Shown: positions 58,654 through 64,000 of the stretch, piece after piece
Layout: every line of letters starts with the position of its first letter
Position numbering within the stretch: position 1 is the first letter of the stretch
From: an uncultured Bacteroides sp.
Lineage (GTDB): Bacteria > Bacteroidota > Bacteroidia > Bacteroidales > Bacteroidaceae
Reading direction: 5' to 3'
DNA: 64,000 nt
NCBI RefSeq assembly: GCF_963676325.1
Contig: NZ_OY781099.1
Span: 1,984,001 to 2,048,000, forward strand
Made by a program: the position numbers and the translations under genes
Notes under the pieces: model-generated
Told to the model about the DNA's origin: nothing
Databases searched by the model: none
Seen by the model: only the letters and a program-made list of their open reading frames with translations

Positions 58654-59103
58654 ATGTTATTGTTAAACCTACCAAAATACGAAACTAAAATAGCAATACG
58701 TGAAGGTAAAAAAGTAATATTTGATTTGATAAGGAGGCGATACGTTGCACTAACACCTGAAGAATGGGTGCGCCAGCATTTCATTCATTTCCTGATTAAT
58801 CATAAAGGATATCCATCTGCCTTAATGGCAAATGAAGTTCTACTGAATTTAAACGGAACAAAAAAACGTTGTGATACAGTACTTTATAATCGTAATCTTT
58901 CGGCCAAGATGATTATTGAGTACAAAGCTCCGCATATAGAAATTACGCAAGCAGTTTTTAATCAGATCACGAATTACAACTTTGTGCTTAAAGTGGACTA
59001 TTTAATAGTGAGTAATGGAATAAACCATTACTGCTGTAAGATGGACTATGTTAATCAGACTTATGTTTTTTTAAAAGATATACCAGATTATAATCAGCTT
59101 TAA
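58654..59103 (+). CDS. Stand-alone HsdR N-terminal (PD-(D/E)XK) domain protein
   Basis: A 149-residue protein resembling the N-terminal nuclease part of type I restriction HsdR. The core motif is visible as RCDTVLYN (Asp) followed by MIIEYKAP (ExK). The neighbours are housekeeping genes, with no HsdM or HsdS, so it is probably not a restriction system. It is a recurrent single-domain family in Bacteroidetes of unknown role. Confidence 0.8.
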   Translation: MLLLNLPKYETKIAIREGKKVIFDLIRRRYVALTPEEWVRQHFIHFLINHKGYPSALMANEVLLNLNGTKKRCDTVLYNRNLSAKMIIEYKAPHIEITQAVFNQITNYNFVLKVDYLIVSNGINHYCCKMDYVNQTYVFLKDIPDYNQL

Positions 59104-59110
59104 AACAAAA

Positions 59111-59135
59111 AGAGAGAGTCTTTAAAACTCTCTCT
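59111..59135. terminator. Hairpin between convergent genes, probable terminator
   Basis: AGAGAGAGT pairs with ACTCTCTCT over a 7-nt loop. The T-tract is weak on the plus side, so it may act mainly as a transcript-end hairpin. Confidence 0.5.
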
Positions 59136-59161
59136 CATGATAATTATTTTGTGAAGATTGA

Positions 59162-59926
59162 CTATAATTCAACTCCAGCTAATTCAGGGTCGATCATTAC
59201 TCTACCGCAATATTCGCATACAATAATTTTCTTACGCATACGGATATCCAATTGTCTCTGAGGTGGGATTTTATTAAAGCAACCACCACAAGCATCACGC
59301 TGTACGTAAACAATTCCCAAACCATTGCGAGAATTTTTACGGATACGTTTAAATGCCTGTAACAAACGAGGTTCAATTGTTGTTTCAAGAACCTTAGCCT
59401 TGTCTCTTAGCTTTTCCTCTTCCTGTTTTGTTTCAGAAACAATCTCGTCGAGTTCACTCTTCTTTACTGCTAAGTCTTTTTGTCTTTCTTCCAAAGCTGT
59501 AACGCTGCTTAAAACTTCTTCGCTTTTAGCTTTCTCTTCTACAGCAAATTCTTTTATTCTTTTATCGCAAAGTTCGATTTCCAGAGTCTGGAATTCAATT
59601 TCTTTGGATAGAAAATCGAACTCACGGTTATTGCGAACGTTTTCTTGTTGTGATTTGTACTTCTCAACAGATGCTTTTGCTGACTCAATTTCAATTTTCT
59701 TTGCAGCAATTGCAGCTTTAAGCTCAGCGATTTCAGCTTTAATCTTTTCAATACGAGTATTCAAACCGGCAACTTCATCTTCAAGATCCTGTACTTCAAG
59801 AGGTAGTTCACCTCTAAGTGTTTTAATCTTATCAATCTCTGAAAGCATTGTTTGCAGTTGATACAATGCTTTTAGCTTTTGCTCTACCGTCAACTCTTTC
59901 GGTTCGTTTTTTGCTTCTTTAGCCAT
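59162..59926 (-). CDS. Coiled-coil protein with C4 zinc ribbon
   Basis: A 254-residue protein. Residues about 15-195 are a long Lys/Glu-rich coiled coil; residues about 210-246 are a zinc ribbon with CGGC and CEYC pairs. This is the CT398/FlgZ-like C4-ribbon family, whose exact role is not settled. It lies 4 bp downstream of the Nif3-family gene, and this pairing is common in Bacteroidetes. Confidence 0.88.
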   Translation of the reverse strand: MAKEAKNEPKELTVEQKLKALYQLQTMLSEIDKIKTLRGELPLEVQDLEDEVAGLNTRIEKIKAEIAELKAAIAAKKIEIESAKASVEKYKSQQENVRNNREFDFLSKEIEFQTLEIELCDKRIKEFAVEEKAKSEEVLSSVTALEERQKDLAVKKSELDEIVSETKQEEEKLRDKAKVLETTIEPRLLQAFKRIRKNSRNGLGIVYVQRDACGGCFNKIPPQRQLDIRMRKKIIVCEYCGRVMIDPELAGVEL

Positions 59927-59930
59927 ATTA

Positions 59931-61025
59931 TTATAAATATTTTATGGGATTGGTATTTATTTTACTAAACTGTATTCCAAAATCAGGAAATAAACCCCTT
60001 AATAATGAATAGAAAATTTCTTTTGTATGTTGTTCGCTTTCATAATGACCTATTTCAGCCATTAGAATATCGTTTTCGTGACCAAAATAATCGTGATATC
60101 GAATCTCACCTGTGATGAAAACATCTGCATTACAATTAATAGCGTCAGAAAGGAGGAAAGCCCCTGCCCCTCCACATAATGCTACCTTACGTATTGATCT
60201 GCCTGTCAGTTCATTATGTTTAATGCAGCCAACTTCGAATGTATCCTTAATTCGTTTCAGAAAATCAAGTTCTGTTTCAGGGCATTCCAGTTCCCCTATC
60301 ACTCCGGCTCCGGCTTGTGCCCAGGAATTCTTTAACGGATAAAGATCAAAAGCTGGTTCTTCATAAGGATGTTCAGCTATTAATGCTCTGACAACTGCAC
60401 TTTTCTTATAAGAAGGAAGAATCGTTTCAATACGAATTTCCTTTTCTTTATGCAATTCTCCTATTTCCCCGCAAAAAGGATGCGTACCTTCCTGAGCGCG
60501 GAAAGTCCCCTCGCCTTCCAGATTGTAACTACATGAATCATAGTCTCCTATGTTTCCACATCCAGCACTAAATAATGCGCGACGTACCTTCTCTGCATGC
60601 TCAACAGGAACAAAAGTTACTAGTTTTAGCAGTGAATCTTCTTTGCACGAAAGGATATGTATATTTTTTAAACCAATTTTTTCTGCAATTTTAAAATTCA
60701 CTCCTCCAGACGCATTATCCAGATTTGTGTGTGCAGAATAAATTACGATATCATTTTTTATTGCTTTCAGGATACAGCGCTCTACATAATCTTTTCCTGT
60801 AATAGACTTATATCCTTTAAAGATGAGTGGATGATGCGATATAACGAGATTATATCCCAACGTAATTGCTTCATCAATAACAGATTCAGTAACGTCAAGA
60901 CATAACAAAGCCCCTGTTGCTTCCGCTTCTGTCAGCCCAATTTGCAGTCCGGCATTATCAAATCCGTCTTGCAAAGGCAGAGGCGCGAACCTTTCAAGGG
61001 CGCTTACTATTTCCTTTATCTTCAT
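59931..61025 (-). CDS. Nif3-like dinuclear metal-centre protein
   Basis: A 364-residue protein of the Nif3/DUF34 family, sometimes labelled GTP cyclohydrolase type 2. Metal ligands are visible in VISHHPLIFKGYKSI, YSAHTNLDNA, and near the end ITGEIRYHDYFG with GHYESEQ. A CutA-like insertion of about 100 residues lies in the middle (LVTFVPVEHAEKVRRALFSAGCGNIGDYDSC), as in Gram-positive and Bacteroidetes forms. Function is unsettled. Confidence 0.9.
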   Translation of the reverse strand: MKIKEIVSALERFAPLPLQDGFDNAGLQIGLTEAEATGALLCLDVTESVIDEAITLGYNLVISHHPLIFKGYKSITGKDYVERCILKAIKNDIVIYSAHTNLDNASGGVNFKIAEKIGLKNIHILSCKEDSLLKLVTFVPVEHAEKVRRALFSAGCGNIGDYDSCSYNLEGEGTFRAQEGTHPFCGEIGELHKEKEIRIETILPSYKKSAVVRALIAEHPYEEPAFDLYPLKNSWAQAGAGVIGELECPETELDFLKRIKDTFEVGCIKHNELTGRSIRKVALCGGAGAFLLSDAINCNADVFITGEIRYHDYFGHENDILMAEIGHYESEQHTKEIFYSLLRGLFPDFGIQFSKINTNPIKYL

Positions 61026-61625
61026 TAAGTGTGAGAAAATCTGGCTGCAAATATACGCTAAAATTGCGATTATACAACCATATTTCTTGTTTTTTTATCA
61101 ATTCTTATTCTCTTTAAGTTGTAGATGTGATGACGCAAGTGTAAATGGCCTGGATTAGAGATAAAGAGCTTGTTTTATTATTTGCGATAATATCTATTTG
61201 CTTATCCATGCTGAAAGGAATTATGGAATAAATTATGTCTGTATATTTTATGGCGTGTGACAAACTTTGTAGAAAAGATCTTTTATATGTCTTGGTTTAA
61301 AATTTAGCACCCCCTCTATCAAAGGGTTTCAGAGCCACTCCCCTTGTTACCCCCTCAAAAAGAACCCGAGACTTTTCCTTTTTTTGAAGAGTTAGATTCT
61401 AATTATATAAATTCTTAGTAATGTGTTGGTAATAAGGATGATAATAGATGAAATTAGAAATAAAACTATAGAAGTCTAGGACATAGATAGTTTTTAACAG
61501 TAACAATATTTTATTTCTTAGTAAGACTAAAACGAAAATTGTTAGTGAAAGCTTATACCTAAAAAAGCGACTTACAGCTGCTGAATAGCAGAGTAAGTCG
61601 CTTTTATGATTATAGTAGGATTTTA
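61026..61625. other. Intergenic region without a recognisable gene
   Basis: 600 bp between the Nif3-family and uxaB genes. It contains a C-rich patch near 61312-61370 (CCCCCTCTATCAAAGG, then CCACTCCCCTTGTTACC), unlike the surrounding AT-rich DNA. No ORF, tRNA or clear repeat was found. The 3' end holds the uxaB terminator. Confidence 0.5.
61563..61605 (-). terminator. Terminator of uxaB
   Basis: A 13-bp perfect outer stem (AAAAGCGACTTAC and complement) with an inner CTGCT/AGCAG stem; on the minus strand it ends in six T. Confidence 0.88.
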
Positions 61626-63062
61626 TTAGATAATTCCTTTTACTGTTTCAAGCATACCCTTTTCCTGGATAGAGTTCAAGTATCCAATTACTTTTTCTGT
61701 TAATCCAGAAATTTTGTTCAAGTCTTCACCCCAGATCATTTCAGAAGCTAAAACTCCTTCTGCAACTGTCTTAGTGCAACCTGTTGCCCAAAGTTTTGCA
61801 AGTAAATCGATAATAGCCTGATCATCGTTAGGAACGATAGTATCTTCACCACGTTTACCACCTTTGTAGTAAGTAATGATACCAGCCAAACCAAGAACGA
61901 TACCAGCAGGAAGTTCACCCTTACGTTCCAAATATGTTTTCAAACCTGGAAGGTCACGAGTTTTGAATTTAGGGAATGAGTTAAGCATGATTGAAGTTAC
62001 GAAGTGCTTTACGAATGGGTTGCAGAAGCGTTCCATAACGTCTTTACCGAATTTTTCAAGTTCCGCTTTTGGTAAGTTCAATGTTTCAAGTAATTCTTCG
62101 AACATTACTTTGTGAACGAATTTACCGATAACAGCATCTTCGCAGCATTCTCTAACTGTATTCAAACCTGAAAGGTAACCAACAGGAGAAAGTACAGTGT
62201 GAGGGCCATTCAATAAAGTAACCTTTCTTTCGTGATAAGGAGCTTCAGAAGGAACGAATAATACATTCAAACCAGCTTTGTCAGCAGGGAATTCTTTAGA
62301 GATTGATTCTGGAGCTTCGATTACCCATAAGTGGAAAATTTCTGCCTGAACAACCATTTTATCTTCGATCTGGATTTTATCAAGAATTTCGTTGATAGTT
62401 GCACGAGGATATCCTGGTACAATACGGTCAACCAATGTACAGTAAACACCGCAAGCAGTTTCAAACCAAGTTTTGAATTCTGCGCCAAGGTTCCAAAGAT
62501 CAATATATTGTTCAATACATTTCTTTAATTCTTTACCATTCAGGAAGATTAATTCGCATGGGAAGATGATTAAACCTTTGTCAGCTGCACCATTGAATGT
62601 TTTGAAACGGTGAAATAATAACTGAGTTAATTTTCCTGGATAAGAAGAAGCAGGAGCATCAGTTAATTTGCAAGAAGGATCAAAAGCGATACCAGCTTCT
62701 GTTGTGTTAGAAATAACAAAACGCATTTCAGGGTTTTCAGCCAATTTCATGAACTCATCATTCTGAGTATAAGGATTCAAAGCGCGGCTGATAACATCGA
62801 TCATTTCAATGCTGTTAACTTCTTTTCCTTTGTCCAAACCTTGAAGATTAAGGTGGTAAAGACAGTCCTGAGCATTCAACATATCAATCATACCTTTTTC
62901 AATAGGTTGAACAACAACAACACTACTATTGAAATCAGCTTTCTGATTCATGTTATAAACGATCCAGTCTACAAATGCGCGCAAAAAATTGCCTTCTCCA
63001 AACTGAATGATACGTTCAGGATATTTGTTCGCCTGAACATTTTGTCTGTTTAATGGTTTCAT
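61626..63062 (-). CDS. uxaB: Tagaturonate reductase (altronate oxidoreductase)
   Basis: A 478-residue polyol/mannitol-type dehydrogenase. It opens with RIIQFGEGNFLRAFVDWIVY (NAD-binding) and holds KVTLLNGPHTVLSPVGYLSGL with the catalytic-domain pattern. It reduces tagaturonate to altronate in galacturonate breakdown. It is divergent from uxaC, which makes tagaturonate, so substrate and context agree. Confidence 0.93.
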   Translation of the reverse strand: MKPLNRQNVQANKYPERIIQFGEGNFLRAFVDWIVYNMNQKADFNSSVVVVQPIEKGMIDMLNAQDCLYHLNLQGLDKGKEVNSIEMIDVISRALNPYTQNDEFMKLAENPEMRFVISNTTEAGIAFDPSCKLTDAPASSYPGKLTQLLFHRFKTFNGAADKGLIIFPCELIFLNGKELKKCIEQYIDLWNLGAEFKTWFETACGVYCTLVDRIVPGYPRATINEILDKIQIEDKMVVQAEIFHLWVIEAPESISKEFPADKAGLNVLFVPSEAPYHERKVTLLNGPHTVLSPVGYLSGLNTVRECCEDAVIGKFVHKVMFEELLETLNLPKAELEKFGKDVMERFCNPFVKHFVTSIMLNSFPKFKTRDLPGLKTYLERKGELPAGIVLGLAGIITYYKGGKRGEDTIVPNDDQAIIDLLAKLWATGCTKTVAEGVLASEMIWGEDLNKISGLTEKVIGYLNSIQEKGMLETVKGII

Positions 63063-63169
63063 TTCTTTTATTTTATAATGTTCTAAATACTATGATTTCA
63101 ATGACTTATTATCAAGGAAACTGTACCCACTATTTAAGGATTTTGTTGTTGTTTGGTTACAAAATCTCA

Positions 63170-63191
63170 TTCGTGTTCGATAACAGTTTAA
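63170..63191 (+). promoter_or_regulatory. Operator-like repeat, copy 1
   Basis: TTCGTGTTCGATAACAGTTT begins this element. It matches copy 2 with few changes. It lies downstream of the uxaB promoter, where a bound repressor would block transcription. Confidence 0.55.
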
Positions 63192-63210
63192 ATATCATAA
63201 ATAATATGCG

Positions 63211-63240
63211 CAAATATACGAATAATTTTGTGATTCCAAA
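63211..63240 (-). promoter_or_regulatory. Promoter of uxaB
   Basis: On the minus strand: TTTG at 63240-63237 and TATATTTG at 63218-63211 with an 18-bp spacer, a full Bacteroides -33/-7 pair. Confidence 0.75.
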
Positions 63241-63253
63241 TTAAATTTCTACT

Positions 63254-63275
63254 TTCGTGTGCGATAACGGTTAAT
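63254..63275 (+). promoter_or_regulatory. Operator-like repeat, copy 2
   Basis: TTCGTGTGCGATAACGGTTA begins this element. Its centre is 84 bp from copy 1, which is eight helical turns. It lies upstream of the uxaB -33 box and upstream of uxaC. Confidence 0.55.
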
Positions 63276-63376
63276 AAATCTAAAATAGGGAATAGCTATA
63301 TAAAGCTAATAATTAGCTATATATCTATTAATAATATAGTAGTAACAATTTTAAATACTTAAAACGCTCTAATAAA

Positions 63377-64000
63377 ATGAAGAATTTTATGGATGAAAAT
63401 TTCTTGTTGCAAACTAAAACTGCACAAGAACTGTATCACGAACATGCGGCTAAGATGCCTATCATTGACTACCATTGTCATTTAGTTCCTAAAATGGTTG
63501 CTGACGACCACAAGTTTCGTTCATTAACTGAAATATGGTTAGGCGGAGACCACTACAAATGGCGTGCAATGCGTACTAACGGTATTGATGAACGTTTTTG
63601 TACTGGTACAGATACTTCTGATTGGGAAAAATTTGAAAAATGGGCAGAAACCGTTCCTTACACAATGAGAAATCCTCTTTATCACTGGACTCACCTGGAA
63701 CTTAAAACTGCTTTTGGCATCAATAAGATTCTTAATAAAGATACTGCACGTGAAATTTTCGATGAATGTAATGAGAAACTTGCTTTACCTGAATATTCAG
63801 CACGTGGAATGATGACTCGTTATAATGTAGAAGCTGTTTGTACTACTGATGATCCTATTGATTCTATGGAATATCACATTGCTACAAAGAATAGTGGCTT
63901 TGCGACTAAGATGTTGCCAACATGGCGTCCTGATAAAGCTATGGCTGTAGAAGTTCCTGCTGACTTCCGCGCTTACATTGAAAAATTAGCTGAAGTTAGT
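63377..64000 (+). CDS. uxaC: Glucuronate/galacturonate isomerase, 3' truncated by window edge
   Basis: 208 codons are visible, beginning [20 protein letters not shown]. The metal-binding HxH motif is in [10 protein letters not shown], followed by [19 protein letters not shown] and [13 protein letters not shown], all typical of UxaC. The enzyme converts glucuronate to fructuronate and galacturonate to tagaturonate. The gene continues beyond position 64000. A second ATG at 63389 is possible but gives a shorter N-terminus. Confidence 0.95.
   Translation, partial: MKNFMDENFLLQTKTAQELYHEHAAKMPIIDYHCHLVPKMVADDHKFRSLTEIWLGGDHYKWRAMRTNGIDERFCTGTDTSDWEKFEKWAETVPYTMRNPLYHWTHLELKTAFGINKILNKDTAREIFDECNEKLALPEYSARGMMTRYNVEAVCTTDDPIDSMEYHIATKNSGFATKMLPTWRPDKAMAVEVPADFRAYIEKLAEVS

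Larger units (their letters stand above)
63063..63376. other. Divergent uxaB/uxaC control region
   Basis: It contains a minus-strand promoter for uxaB and two similar 22-bp elements at 63170-63191 and 63254-63275 (both begin TTCGTGT, then CGATAAC, then GTT). A separate uxaC promoter is not obvious. Confidence 0.7.

Noticed and set aside
58654..59103. Part of a type I restriction-modification system
   Set aside because: No HsdM, HsdS or helicase part nearby; the protein ends after the nuclease-like domain.
59325..59861. 178-aa Ser/Leu-rich plus-strand frame
   Set aside because: Antisense shadow of the coiled-coil zinc-ribbon gene.

Overview
This window is AT-rich chromosomal DNA of a Bacteroidales bacterium, most likely Bacteroides or a close relative. 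The evidence is repeated TAnnTTTG -7 promoter boxes, A-rich leaders instead of strong Shine-Dalgarno sites, the rpmB-rpmG-DUF4295-ftsY-rimO order, a complete bat (aerotolerance-type) operon, PyrD/PyrK of the 1B type, and a UxaB/UxaC hexuronate locus. Species cannot be fixed from sequence alone.

Layout. 1-1.4 kb: 3' end of a tandem TonB-C-domain protein and tRNA-Pro(UGG). 1.4-7.9 kb: a TamB-like giant protein (minus), a response-regulator-like protein with a degenerate receiver, and methionine aminopeptidase. 8-11.9 kb: a four-gene cell-envelope operon (GT2 polyprenyl-phosphate sugar transferase, double LAB_N membrane protein, ArnT-like GT83, UDP-uronate epimerase-like protein) that looks like a lipid-linked sugar route to lipid A or glycan decoration. 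11.9-19.2 kb: tsaD, cinA, rpmB, rpmG, a 52-aa DUF4295 protein, ftsY, rimO, HU, and an HU-TM-LysM fusion. 19.5-28.7 kb: moxR-DUF58-batD-like-batA-batB-batC-batD-batE and a PAP2 phosphatase. 28.8-30.3 kb: a small HTH protein and a tandem Usp protein.

30.33-37.53 kb holds the most interesting object: a compact, apparently complete prophage of about 7.18 kb with 18 genes, all on the minus strand. It is bounded by 19-bp perfect direct repeats that sit inside XerC/XerD (dif-like) sites. It encodes an HUH rolling-circle Rep, a candidate jelly-roll major capsid protein, a virion lysozyme-like protein, six or more tiny membrane proteins, a protein with an annexin-like motif, and two tandem paralogues, but no integrase. 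The gene content fits a FLiP-like (Finnlakeviridae-like) single-stranded-DNA phage with an internal membrane, integrated by the host XerCD system. Assignment to this group is inference and rests mainly on the capsid candidate.

37.6-49.1 kb: a TPR protein and gyrA (minus), then clpC, htpG and a patatin-BamA-like outer-membrane phospholipase (plus). 49.1-49.4 kb: three tandem identical tRNA-Arg(ACG). 49.7-61 kb: dapA, ligA, trmD, pyrD, pyrK, an XRE-type regulator facing a roughly 900-bp AT-rich intergenic region with repeated TACAnnTGTA motifs, holA, an AMP nucleosidase-like gene, a lone HsdR-N-type nuclease domain, a coiled-coil zinc-ribbon protein and a Nif3-family protein. 61.6-64 kb: divergent uxaB and uxaC (truncated by the window edge) with two similar operator-like sites spaced exactly 84 bp apart.
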